Source of the DNA: Plantago ovata
Taxonomy: Eukaryota; Streptophyta; Magnoliopsida; Lamiales; Plantaginaceae
Reading direction: 5' to 3'
Assembly (NCBI GenBank): GCA_028274465.1
Contig: CM051455.1
Location: 105,646,942-105,710,941 of the forward strand
DNA length: 64,000 nt
Below the pieces are notes generated by a model. The model saw nothing but the letters and a program-made list of their open reading frames with translations, was not told where the DNA came from and ran no database searches. Each line of letters opens with the position of its first letter. The stretch's first letter is position 1. The position numbers were made by a program, and so were the translations under genes. Positions 31,451-42,059 of the stretch are shown in pieces.

Positions 31451-31962
31451 TATTAAGAAAAACAATCAATCACGAACTATAACTCGAACATACAAGAGCG
31501 AACAATAAAACAATAAAGCAAGAACGTAAGATTTAACGTGGTTCAGCTATAAATAGCCTACGTCCACAGGAGGTGATCACTTTCTTCTTTAATAATACTT
31601 GAACAAGTTACAGGAAAGAATCCGATTCAATCCACCGACTCACAATCACTTAGGAATCTCCCTTGGAAGAATCTCCCTATTCTAACCCTAACTTCTCTTC
31701 TCAATCTCCAGAGAATAAACTATTGAGTAATTGATTGATGTTCTAGTGATAATCAAAATATAATGGAACTGGTCCATATATATATATAGTACTCAAACTA
31801 AGCCTATACTAATTCATAACAGGATTCTGAATTACCTCAAGTCTAATAGGATTGGAAATACCAACTCCTTGTAGAACTCTAATTCCATCTTTCATAATTC
31901 AAATAGGCTTGTGTTTTCTTTCACAACCCTTTCCTAAAATAGGATTGAGTTAAACACTCACA
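31451..31962 (-). repeat. 3' LTR of the non-autonomous Copia element
   Basis: On the minus strand it starts TGTGAGTGTTTAAC. Its end reads TTAATA, where the other LTR has TTAACA, a terminal mutation. A TA-rich box (TATATATATA near 31780) could be the TATA box. Confidence 0.85.
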
Positions 31963-32331
31963 AATCTCCACCTTTTAGCTCAATCCACTCCACCGTGTTC
32001 TTGTAACACTTGCCGAAGAAAGTAATTTTACTCTTCTCATTCTTCACATAAGTCACATATCCAAGAATAGAGGAAACCTCCATCTCCCACCGATATGCTA
32101 GTTGAGACCTTTTACACAACTCACCAAGTGAGTAGGTAAAGCGTTAGTAAGCACAACTATTGCATTCTCCACAACCTTCATCATCTTAGTCCAATTCGAC
32201 TCCACCTTGAGTTGAATCCCATTTGACTCTTCCTGGTCGTGATGATTTCCACTCGACTCCACCTCGAGCGTAATTCCACTAGCTTCCAGTCTAGCTTCTT
32301 TCTTCCTTGGAACAATGTATGCATCCGTAAC

Positions 32332-32988
32332 TCATGCATCTAGGTCCACAATCACTCTAGAAGCTTTAAGAGCGGCTCCATGCGCCTTCAAGACCATGCC
32401 ACGCTTTGCCACGCACTGTTTCCCTTGTCCACGTGCTTTCACGCGCACATGTGGTCTCCTTCTTATCCTGCGCAACTTTGTCACACATGACTTGACTTTC
32501 CGTTCCGTGTTCGTTCCACCATTGTCGAATTTCAGAGGCTTTATTTGAGCTCGTTTCTCCACTAAATTCAACGGTTCTTTCTCCGTTGGATCTATCTTAA
32601 GATCCTCTACCTCCTCCAAGCTTCGTACCCTCGGTTCAGGCTGGAATTTCAAAACCACCATTGAAGTTGGCTCAAGTTCTTCATCTTCGTGATTCACAGG
32701 TTGCTCAATCTTCTTTTCTTCATCGATCCCGATCGACTTCGTCTCACACGTAGTCATCATAGCTTCACCTGGCTCACAAATCACGTTCGTCGCATATCCC
32801 AACTCCTTTCGTCGAATTTCAATACCAGAGCTTACTACTGCAATGTTATGACCAACTATAGTTTTGCAATTCAAACCATAAAGATTCTTGTTTCTTTTTC
32901 CTTTCAGTTGAACATGTGAATCTTTAGATATTTTCATAGTACCACCATAAGCCTCAAATTTATAACCCTTGCTTTCTAAAAGTACCAA
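32332..32988 (-). CDS. 218-codon ORF of unknown function replacing integrase/RT
   Basis: The first 40 residues continue the protease region (SKGYKFEAYGGTMKI, NLYGLNCKTIVGHN). From about residue 50 the sequence no longer resembles Copia pol. An acidic part (EEKKIEQPVNHEDEELEP) and a lysine/arginine-rich C-terminus (LRRIRRRPHVRVKARGQGK) follow. It is open to 32332. I do not recognise the segment; it may be captured host sequence or rearranged element DNA. Confidence 0.5.
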   Translation of the reverse strand: MVLLESKGYKFEAYGGTMKISKDSHVQLKGKRNKNLYGLNCKTIVGHNIAVVSSGIEIRRKELGYATNVICEPGEAMMTTCETKSIGIDEEKKIEQPVNHEDEELEPTSMVVLKFQPEPRVRSLEEVEDLKIDPTEKEPLNLVEKRAQIKPLKFDNGGTNTERKVKSCVTKLRRIRRRPHVRVKARGQGKQCVAKRGMVLKAHGAALKASRVIVDLDA

Positions 32989-34065
32989 GTGAAATCAAAT
33001 TTCTTCCTAGTTTAGGAATATACCTTACATCAGACAAGACTTTGCAAGTTCCATCCCCCACTTGTAGCATTATGCTTCCAAGGCCTTGAACTTAGCATAC
33101 CTTGTCGTTTCCTAGCATCAGTGTACCTTTATAATTCTCATCCAACTTGAAGAACCATTCCTTACGAGGGCACATGTGAAAGGTACACCCGGAATCTAAT
33201 ATCCATTGATCTTCAACTTTACTATCCACAATGTTTAAGACTTCGACACTATCATAACCTGTGTATCCTACAAACTAATCCGGTTTATTATCTTTCTGAA
33301 ACTGTTTTCGTTGTTTCTTCCATGCAGGACAGTTTCTTTGAATGTGTCCGATTTTCTTGCAGTGGTAACATCTTCTGGTTTCCTCTTCATCTGAACTGGA
33401 TTTGTCCTCAGTAGAAGGCTTCTTTTCTTTCCACTTGTTAAATTTGTTCTTCTTAGTAGAATTGTGATAGAGACCTTCACCATCACTTCCAACTGGCAAT
33501 TGTGGTTGTTTTGCCTTCTCCTTTGTTCTAATGGCTTGAAGAACATCTTCGAATGTGAGTGCTTGATTGCCACCATATAGTAGCGCCTCTTTAGTAAGTT
33601 CAAACCTCTTTGGTAAAGCTGTCGGTAGTATCATAGCTCGATCATCGTCCTTGATCTTCTCTCCAATGCTTTCCAGATCATCAATAAGTTTCCGGAACTC
33701 GTCGACTTGTTCCATAACTGGCCTGTCATCAAGCACCTTAAAGCATACAGACGTTGCTTTAGATATTGCTTGTTTGCCAGAGTTTTGGCATTGTAGATTG
33801 CATCAAGCCTATCTCACATGTCGTTGGAAGTTATTTTATCCTGGATTAATTTGATGATGGGATCTGATAGGGTTAATACAATCGAGATCATGCCCTTCCC
33901 GAGAATTTTCTTCTTCTTTGCGGCATCCATAGTGGTTGAGAACGCTTCTTCTCCATCCAGGGCTTCCTCACATCCTTGATGCGCCATTAGTGCCCTGATC
34001 TTAAGCTTCCATAACCCAAAATCTCCTGTTCCGTCGAACTTGTCAATCTCGATTCGAGTTGTCAT
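32989..34065 (-). pseudogene. Gag and protease start of the non-autonomous Copia element
   Basis: Gag starts at MTTRIEIDKFDGTGDFGLWK just after the PBS. It stops near 33814 and resumes in other frames (MEQVDEFRKLIDDLESIGEK, then the zinc knuckle CYHCKKIGHIQRNC). The protease motif ILDSGCTFHM lies near 33190. Premature stops and frameshifts break it. Confidence 0.75.
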
Positions 34066-34073
34066 CGTGATAC

Positions 34074-34091
34074 TTCCCACAGACGACGCCA
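34074..34091 (-). promoter_or_regulatory. Primer-binding site of the non-autonomous Copia element
   Basis: TGGCGTCGTCTGTGGGAA on the minus strand, one base from the site at 26466-26483. Confidence 0.7.
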
Positions 34092-34093
34092 AT

Positions 34094-34602
34094 TGTTAAG
34101 AAAAACAATCAATCACGAACTATAACCCGAACAGACAAGAGCATACAATAAAACAATAAAGCAAGAACGCAAGATTTAACGTGGTTCAGCTATAAATAAC
34201 CTACGTCCACGGGAGGTGATCACTTTCTTCTTTAATATTACTTCAACAAGTTACAGGAAAGAATCCGACTCAATCCACCGACTCACAATCACTTAGGAAT
34301 CTCCCTCGGCAGAATCTCCCTATTCCAACCCTAACTTCTCTTCTCAATCTCCAGAGAATAAACTATTGAGTACTTGAGTGATGTTCTAGTGATAATCAAA
34401 ATATAATGGAACTGGTCCATATATATAGTACTCAAACTAAGCCTATACTAATTCCTAACAGGATTAGGAATTACCTCAAGTCTAATAGGATTGGAAATAC
34501 CAACTCCTTGTAGAACTCTAATTCCATCTTTCATAATTCAAATAGGCTTGTGTTTCCTTTCACAACTCTTTCCTAAAATAGGATTGAGTTAAATACTCAC
34601 AA
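34094..34602 (-). repeat. 5' LTR of the non-autonomous Copia element
   Basis: 509 bp, with TGTTAAG at the PBS side and ACTCACA at the outer side on the plus strand. Followed by the AATAT duplication. Confidence 0.88.
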
Positions 34603-34916
34603 ATATATACTACAGGTACGACTGTTTGTTCATATGTTTAGGTGGTCTTGAGCTTACCCTAGCCATAGCTGGATCCTCCCCTTGGTTCAAAATGTAATAT
34701 ACATAGAAGACCAGTTTGTATATTTACGCAACCCACACCTGTGTGCAATTTTTGTTCATTATTCAGAAGTAGAAATCCTTAATATAATTATAAAATGGTA
34801 AAAAAAAAAAGGATAGGGTAGTTATATTTGCCGTTTGAAAAAAGTAAATGTACCGAGAGTAGGATAGCGATGAAACCATTAAGTTCTGAACCCGTGTGTA
34901 GAACGTACACGACTTA

Positions 34917-35118
34917 GGCTCTGTTCTTTTCATCTCAAAATTGATAAAAGTAAATTCAGTTCAGATCAGTTCAGTTCAGTTCAGATCAATTCAGTTCAGT
35001 TCAGTTCAGATTTGGCTAATAGTATTTTGTATTACAAATCCATTCAGTTCAGTTCAAATCCATTCAGTTCATATCAGTTCAGTTTAGTTCAGTTCAGACT
35101 TTTTCAGACGAAGAGACC
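34917..35118. mobile_element. Harbinger-like MITE with TTCAGTTCAG core
   Basis: A 202-bp unit flanked by TTA on both sides (34914-34916, 35119-35121). The ends are GGCTCTGTTCTT and the inverse of GGTCTCTTCGTC, an imperfect terminal inverted repeat. The core is a simple-sequence array of TTCAGTTCAG/TTCAGATC. TTA duplications and GG-starting ends fit PIF/Harbinger MITEs. Confidence 0.6.
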
Positions 35119-35547
35119 TTAGGCTTACATGAGAGACAAGTCATGGGAAATCAAATGATCTCCTTTGATTATACTTAATTTTTAAGTCTATGAAGTAGGA
35201 AGAGATATGTTATAATTCAGCGAGATTTACCAGTTCTAGTTTCCAGGAACATTTTCCTGCCCCACCAATCAAAATCGTCCACGTAGCCAAACATTTCATA
35301 GCATATTTATCAGCGTTTATTATTATCGGCAATAAAGAGAATTGCAACTTTTCCCTCTATTATTATTCAACCTTCCTTTTTATATTTTCATTTTATTTTT
35401 TTAACACCAACTGGTCTTTCACTTGGTTTACTTATTTTAGAATCCATATATGTTTACAAACTAATTGAGTATAATTTTTTACAGAAAAACTAATAAAAAT
35501 AGAATTATAAAAATATTATAGTTTTGTGATATATGTAATACTAGGAA
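35119..35547. other. Intergenic, AT-rich
   Basis: No ORF, repeat unit or regulatory signal that I can support. Confidence 0.4.
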
Positions 35548-36331
35548 CCGCATCACACGCTACGCGTGTGAAGTGTAATCTGGTAAAACATTATTGTTTT
35601 ATTAAATATTATATTGAAATAAATGGAGTGAATATATAATTTTTACATAATGACTTCAAACGTAATAAAAAAATAACTAATTGAGTAACTAAAGTTAATA
35701 TAAATGGTGTGCTATAAATGTATATAGTTTTTGTAGTTATGCAATTAATAGTTTTGAATTCAACTATATTAGACATACGAAAAGTATTCTTCCAATGAGT
35801 TAAGAACCATCAGATACATCTCTACACTTTGGAAACATTCAACTTCAAAATCTGCAATGCATCTTTTTCGCATGTTAATTGGTATTCTTCATCAGTTGAA
35901 TATATTGTCAAGTGCTTCATATAAACATTCTAGTTTCATAATATGATATTTTTAGTTATTTTTATCGTATGATTTAAGAATAATTTAAGGTCAAAATGAC
36001 CATCGAAAAAGTCAACAAAATCAAGTGTTACATTTATTATTGGATGGAGGAAGTATGTCTTTTTTTATAAGAACATATCATGGTTATTTTTAAAATTAAG
36101 TATAATACGTCATACAACTTTATGTTAAAAAATAAAAATTTACGAAGAGAATAAATAAAAAAGAAAAAAAATTACGTCAATAAGATTCGAACCCAACACC
36201 TTCAACTAAAACAATGATACAAATAATAGAGAAAAATCACGCCAACAAGATTCGAACCAAACACCTTCAATAAAAATAATAATAAAAATAATGGAGAAAA
36301 ATCACGCCAACAGGATTCGAACCTTACATCT

Positions 36332-36340
36332 TTTAATTAA
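36332..36340. repeat. 9-bp target-site duplication, left copy (TTTAATTAA)
   Basis: Repeated at 37285-37293. Copy 2 of the Helitron-like repeat shows the site with a single TTTTAATTAACT, that is, the empty site. Confidence 0.85.
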
Positions 36341-37284
36341 GGGATTATTACGTCTACACCCCCTGCTAGATATCACCTTTTCATCTGAAGGACCATCGTA
36401 TTTTTAATTACATCTGGATCCATTTTTTCTTATCCGAGTCGACCAAAAAATATTGGCCTTTTCTCTCTCTTCTCCCCAAACATGGCCTTAGATTTTCTTT
36501 TTTAATTTATCTTTTTTTTTCCTTTTTACTTTTTTTTTTCTTCTGCTTATTAAAAAATCCAGTGCCGGATTCCGGCACCGGAACCGGTGGCAGCTCCGGT
36601 CAGAGCTGCCACGCAGCTCCGACCGTGAGCTGCCATGGCAGCTCCGATCTAGAGCTGCGTGGCAGCCCAGATCGGAGATGCCACAGCTCCAGATCGGAGC
36701 TGCCATGTCAGCTTCCGATCTGGAAGCTGCCAGGCAGCTCCGATCGTGAGCTGCCATGGCAGCTCCGGTCAGAGCTGCCCTGGCAGCTTCCAGATCGGAA
36801 GCTGACATGGCAGCTCCGATCTGGAGCTGCGTGGCAGCTCTGACCGGAGCTGCCACTGGTTCCGGTGCCGGATTCCGGCACCGGATTTTTGAAGAAGAAG
36901 AAGGAAAAAAAATAAATGAAAAAGGATGAAAAAAATAAAAATTGGGACTTATTTTTTCATATTAATGTTGTTGGGATAGATTTGAAATTACATTTTGGAT
37001 CCATTTGAAAATTTTAGAAGTTTTTCGTGTAAATTTCATAAACTAGAAAATATTGATGGTCAATATATAATAAACATAAATTAATGTTGTTTGGTCAATG
37101 CAAAATTCTGAATTTTGACCAGGGGCAAAAATGTACTTTCCACGTTTTAATTCGCGAAAAGTCAAATTCGTGGACCTGGATGTAATTAAGATCCATCTAG
37201 TTGGAGACTGTATGTAATTGATGAACTAATGGTCCGTTACATGTAATTAGGACATCTAAGAGGGGTACTGTATGTAATTTGCCC
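36341..37284. mobile_element. Mutator-like non-autonomous element 1 with palindromic core
   Basis: 944 bp, GGG...CCC, with a 9-bp duplication typical of Mutator-like elements. The ends form a degenerate terminal inverted repeat (GGGATTATTACGTCTACACC against GGGCAAATTACATACAGTAC). Repeated TGTAATT-type words lie on both sides. No transposase. The core is the AGCTCC array at 36556-36885. Confidence 0.7.
36556..36885. repeat. Large AGCTCC inverted-repeat array
   Basis: The array opens and closes with CCGGATTCCGGCACCGG. In between, a unit of the type GGCAGCTCCGATC alternates with its reverse complement more than ten times. The whole 330 bp is near-palindromic around about 36720. The open frames that cross it are translations of the repeat. 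Confidence 0.85.
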
Positions 37285-37420
37285 TTTAATTAACTAATGA
37301 CACATGTACGCACCAGATTGAAATTGGATAAGCAAGATCAACGGATTAAAATTGATTGGTAGGTCAATCAATTGGGTAAATCAACCGTCTTATTATATTA
37401 CTTTAATTATTAATTACTTT

Positions 37421-38285
37421 GGGTCCATATCTTTTAAGTGTCATACTAGAACCCCTAATATCGTAATTGTACCCACTAGATAAACAATTACATTCTAGAA
37501 CCCGAATTTGACTTTTTCAATTTTCAATTATTGAATTTTGGCTGATCCAAACATCCTTATAATTTTCATAATTTTTTTTCTATTTTTCTTTTTTCTTCCC
37601 TTTCCTTTTTATTCTCACTTCTTTTCTATTTTCTTTTTCTTTTTTCATCTTCTTCTTCAATTTTCAGGTACCGAAATTATGTCTTGTACCGGAGCTCCGA
37701 TTGGAGCTTCACATTGACAGTGAAGCTTCGATCGAGCTTCACTGTAACAGTGAAGCTCTGATCGGTGTGAAGCTCTCCGACCGAGGAGCTTCGCTGACAG
37801 TGAAGCTCCCATCGAGCTTCTCACTACTATTGTGAAGATCGAATCAGAGCTTCACAGCCCCGATTTGGGGTTGTGAAGCTCCGATTGGGGTTGTGAAGCT
37901 CCGATCTGGAGCTGCACGCCCCAAATCGGAGCTATGAAGTTCTGATAGCTCCGGACGGAGCTCCGGTGACGGGAGTTTCGATCTTCTTTAATTTTTTATT
38001 TTTTTTATTTTTTAATATATATTTTATTTTTTGTGATATTTCATTTTTAATATTAAGTTTATAGGGTTCATTTTGCAATAAAATTTTAGAAATTATGTAA
38101 TTTAAAAAACAAAGAAAAAAGAAAAAGAAAGTTAAGGCCTTGTTTGGATCACCCAATGACAATTCTGTAATTAGAGCTAAGTCAACCCAAAAAACTAGTT
38201 TGAGGTACTAGAACGTAATTGTTGATCTATTGGGTACAATTTTGAGAAAGAGATATCTAGGAGGGTAGTATTCTGATACTAACTA
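37421..38285. mobile_element. Mutator-like non-autonomous element 2 with palindromic core
   Basis: 865 bp, flanked by AATTACTTT at 37412-37420 and 38286-38294 (9 bp). Long imperfect inverted ends share a word like GTACCCAATAGATCAACAAT. The core 37690-37978 is another AGCTCC/GAAGCTC array opening with GTACCGGAGCTCC. No transposase. Confidence 0.6.
37690..37978. repeat. AGCTCC/GAAGCTCC inverted-repeat array
   Basis: GTGAAGCTC, GAGCTTCAC and GGAGCTCC occur many times in both orientations. The outer arms ACCGGAGCTCC and GGAGCTCCGGT are inverse. A variant of the array at 36556. Confidence 0.8.
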
Positions 38286-38397
38286 AATTACTTTATACAA
38301 GGATTTTGAATGAGTTTATGGAATCAAACCAATATGTGAAATATTTATTCCAAAACTATAATTAAGTAATTATTTTTATTAACGTATTTAAAGTTAC

Positions 38398-39545
38398 GAG
38401 GAACCGCGTCACACGCTACGCGTGTGAAGCGTAATCTTGTAAAACATTATTTTTTTATTAAATAATATATTGAAATAAATGGAATAATGGCTTCAAACGT
38501 AATAAAAAATAACGAATTGAGTAATTAAACTTAATATAAATTGTGTGCTATAAATGTATATAGTTTTTTGTAGTTATGCAATTAATAGTTTTGAATTGAA
38601 CTATATTAGACATACGAAAAGTATTTTTCCGATCAATTAAGAACCATCAGATACATCTCTAGATTTTGGAAACATTCAACTTCAAAATCTGCAAAGCATA
38701 TTTTTCGCATGTTAATTGGTATTCTTCATCAGTTGAATATATTGTCAAGTGCTATAATATATTGTCAAGTGCTTAATATAAATTGTGTGCTATAAATGTA
38801 TATAGTTTTTGTAGTTATGCAATTAATAGTTTTGAATTGAATTATATTAGACATACGAAAAGTATTCTTCAGATCAATTAACAACCATCAGATACATCTC
38901 TAGATTTTGGAAACATTCAACTTCAAAATCTGCGAAGCATCTTTTTCGCATGTTAATTGGTATTCTTCATCAGTGAATATATTGTCAAGTGCTTCATATA
39001 AACATTCTAGTTTTATAATATGATGTTTTTAGTTATTTTTATCGTATGGTTTAAGAATAATTTAAAGACAAAATGACCATCGAAAAAGTCAACAAAATCA
39101 AGTGTTACATTTATTATTGGACGGATGAAGTATGTCTTTTTTTATAAGAACATATCATGGTTATTTTTAAAATTAAGTATAATACGTCATACAACTCTAT
39201 GTTAAAAAAATAAAAATTTAAGAAGAGAATAAATAAAAAAGAAAAAAAATTACGACAATAAGATTCGAACTCAACACCTTCAACTAAAATAATGATACAA
39301 ATAATAGAGAAAAATCACGCCAACAAGATTCAAACCAAACACCTTCAATAAAAATAATAAAAAAAATAATGGAGAAAAATCACGCCAACAGGATTCGAAC
39401 CCTACATCTTTTAATTAACTAATGACACATGTACGCACCATATTGAAATTGGATAAGCAAGATCAACGGATTAAAATTGATTGGTAGGTCAATCAATTGG
39501 GTAAATCAACCGACTTATTATATTACTTTAATTTAATAATCAAAA
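38398..39545 (-). mobile_element. Helitron-like non-autonomous repeat, copy 2
   Basis: Same unit as 35548-37411 without the Mutator-like insertion. The 3' hairpin is present on the minus strand but the terminal CTAG reads CTCG. An internal segment of about 245 bp, starting AATATAAATTGTGTGCTATA, is tandemly duplicated (about 38528-38770 and 38773-39000). Confidence 0.6.
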
Positions 39546-39979
39546 TCCCCTTTAACTTATCTTCTCTTTTATGTATTTTATCCCTTTTTATTTTGTATTT
39601 TTTTTTCTTTCCCCTTAATATTGATAAGTTTAAGTCAATACAATTGGTTTAAATTTTATTAATTTGGTGTATCGAACTATAAAAGTAAAATATTATCTAA
39701 CCAAATGAAAATAATAATTGAAGTGAAAGTATTTTTTTTTTAACATTTACGTTTTCACCCTCGCTTTCTCGCTTACGTTTTTCTCACGGTTCGCACTACC
39801 TCAATATCAATTAACTTGATGTATTCGTAGCTTTTTTAAGTATATTTATAAAATATTTGTAAAATGATTCAATCTTTTTTTTTTAGCGGATTATATGATT
39901 TAAAAAAAAAATATAATTCAAGAAGGTTTGTTGATTCAAAGACAGATTTGTAGACGTGTATTTTGAAAGCTTCCTATCT
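39546..39979. other. AT-rich spacer
   Basis: No ORF or repeat recognised. Confidence 0.4.
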
Positions 39980-42059
39980 ATACTAATACTTGGCTAAGGT
40001 TGTCAGTCTTAGTTCAAGCAGTACTTGCAATCGAAGATAATGAAAACAATGATCTTGAATTGTCCTAGTGTTTCTAACACTTTTAGACGAAGATGTTTGG
40101 CTTAGTCGGATCAAAGATTCGAATATAATCAATAAAACAAGTAAAAGACTCAGAAACTCAATCATGCATAATATGAACCCTAGCTACGAATTCACATACT
40201 ATCACCAACTAGATGCTTAGCTACTCATATCAATAACAAAATCAACAATCATAATAGAACCAATAATGAATGAAAACATGTTGAATTGAAAGATACATAG
40301 CAGAATTGTGAGATACAAAGTTACCACCAAAGGTTGTCAATCTCTGGTGAATCGCTAAACTCACAAAGATCTAGCAAGGTGAGATCAATTGATGTCCAAA
40401 TCTCTCTTCTAGCTCCAAATTCGCTAAGAGACAAAGGTTCTAAGAGAAAATATACCCAGAACAAGCTCTAGGGTTTAAGTATGTAAAAATATGATGAAAG
40501 ATATGAAAATTCACAGATTTTGGAAATATATATAGTTGCTGTTGGAGGCTGAGCGGCGGACCGCCCCGTACGCGGCGGTGCGCCGGACACGCGGCGGACT
40601 GCCCCGTACGCGGCGGACCGCCTGGCATGGGCAGAGAGTTGCCCGTGCCAATTTCTTCATCCGGATCTTCGATTTCGGCCCCTTGCACGGTTTTGAGCTC
40701 CGAAACTTGGTCTTTTGGCCTTGAAATTCGTCCCGGTACTCCTTGACACACGAAGGGTGATCTCGTTACACCAAAACATCATTGTTTTGCCATGATCTAC
40801 ATCCAAAAACGCGATTTTCACCTAAAACCTGAAAATAACAAAAGAAATGGAAACGTGACACTATTCTGACAAAATGCACTAAAATGCATGCAAGAGGATA
40901 GCTAAATTGGTGAAACAAGACGCGAGAAACAAGACGCGAATGATAGTGTAAAAAACACTGTCATAAACTCCCCAAACCGAACCTTTGCTTGTCCTCAAGC
41001 AACTAGCTAGACTCTATGCATCCTACATGCAACACAAAGAGAAGTCTCATACCAAACAAGAAGAAATAATCGATTGTATCTATCAAATGCTTATGAACAA
41101 AGACCATACAAATCATAACATGGAAGTAGGTTGAAGAATGTCTCGATTGAACCTATACACATTCACATATGCACTTTGTTAAACAAGGGAGTCTCTCGTA
41201 ACATTCTCTACCTGGACCTAGGCAGTGACGGCGTAATGATGCATATCAAAATACAAATGGTTGCCCCGTGCCTATGAAACTGAGGGCTTACTACTGTTCA
41301 CCAAGTGTGACTTTCCCTCAAGAGAGGTCGAACCAATACTGGCTCTCATCAAACGAAGGAGGGTTCCCTAAAAGACAACACTCCCCTATTCTATCCAACT
41401 CCTAAAGAAAAACTCTTCACCACTTCCTGAATGGCAGGACGAGGGTGGTCTAGAACAAGCCTTGGACTAGACGACACGAGAACACAAGGAAGAATTTACA
41501 ACTCGATTACGAACTACTACAAAAGCTGAAAAATAATGCAGTACTTTGCTAAAAATGCTTTTTGGCTTGCTTGGACCATTCTTTTGTTTTTTTGGGTCTT
41601 ATTCTTTTTTTTCATTTTTTTTTCTTTTTTCAGATTCTGGAATTTTCAATTTTTTTTTCCTTTTTGTTTATTTTTTATATAGCCAGCAGTAGCACAATGG
41701 AAGTACAATGAAAGGAAATAACAATGACACTACAACGACCTCCCCAAACCTATTCGAAAGAATAGGTTGGAGCACAAACTCACAAGAAAAATAAAAACAA
41801 ACTCAACATAACTCAACAAGACAAAAAACAAGTCACAATAATGGTAACCTCCTCCCCAAACCTATTCGTTAGAATAGGTTTCAAACAAAGGATCACACAC
41901 CTCACTCTACCTCGTTCCTAGGCATTTAGCAATCTCAAAAAGCAAGGTGAAAACTTGTTGCCTCTTAGGTACATAATTACACGAAAATACAACCAAAGAC
42001 TCTAACATGCAACATTTTATAAGGCTTTCGCGAACCGCAGTAGAGAAAATACCACATAG
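39980..42059 (-). mobile_element. Diverged Athila-type element D, partial, interrupted by the SIRE element
   Basis: The right part of an LTR (clear from about 40150 to 40963; left boundary unclear) is followed on the minus-strand map by the PPT (GGTTCGGTTTGGGGAGTT, 40982-40965) and about 1.1 kb of internal region. That region carries the conserved block, the A-rich tract and both stem-loops (41748-41769, 41859-41880). It breaks at 42059 where the SIRE LTR begins (flank CATAG). The LTR has TATATATA near 40527-40534 next to a GCGGTCCGCCGC-type palindrome array (40552-40630). No ORF is inside the window. Confidence 0.75.

Larger units (their letters stand above)
31451..34602 (-). mobile_element. 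Non-autonomous Ty1-copia retrotransposon
   Basis: LTRs (31451-31962 and 34094-34602) flank a 2.1-kb internal region. The target duplication AATAT is exact (31446-31450 and 34603-34607). On the minus strand: PBS, gag, zinc knuckle, protease, then unrelated coding sequence and only a scrap of the RNase H end (ALPTHLVSCVKGLN). Integrase and RT are missing. PPT (AAAGGTGGAGATT) and PBS resemble those of the 25953-30897 element, so it may be its dependent relative. Confidence 0.88.
35548..37411 (-). mobile_element. Helitron-like non-autonomous repeat, copy 1 (interrupted)
   Basis: Read on the minus strand the unit ends with the hairpin CACACGCGTAGCGTGTG, nine bases, then CTAG, which is a Helitron 3' end. 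It is collinear with copy 2 (38398-39545) over most of its length once the insertion at 36341-37284 is removed. Near 36183-36330 a unit of about 60 bp carrying GATTCGAACC is repeated three times. The right (5') end is approximate. Confidence 0.6.

Noticed and set aside
32315-32548. Plus-strand ORFs over 32315-32919
   Set aside because: Shadows of the minus-strand frame of the non-autonomous Copia element.
34913-35126. 8-bp duplication CTTAGGCT suggesting a hAT element
   Set aside because: Taking 8 bp as duplication leaves ends without inverted repeats; TTA with GGCTCT/GGTCTC ends fits Harbinger better. Not fully excluded.
36183-36330. tRNA genes or SINEs at the GATTCGAACC words
   Set aside because: Only a B-box-like word is present; no A box, cloverleaf or terminator at the right spacing.
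36488-36856. Alanine/serine-rich ORFs on both strands
   Set aside because: They arise from the AGCTCC palindrome array, which is open in several frames on both strands.
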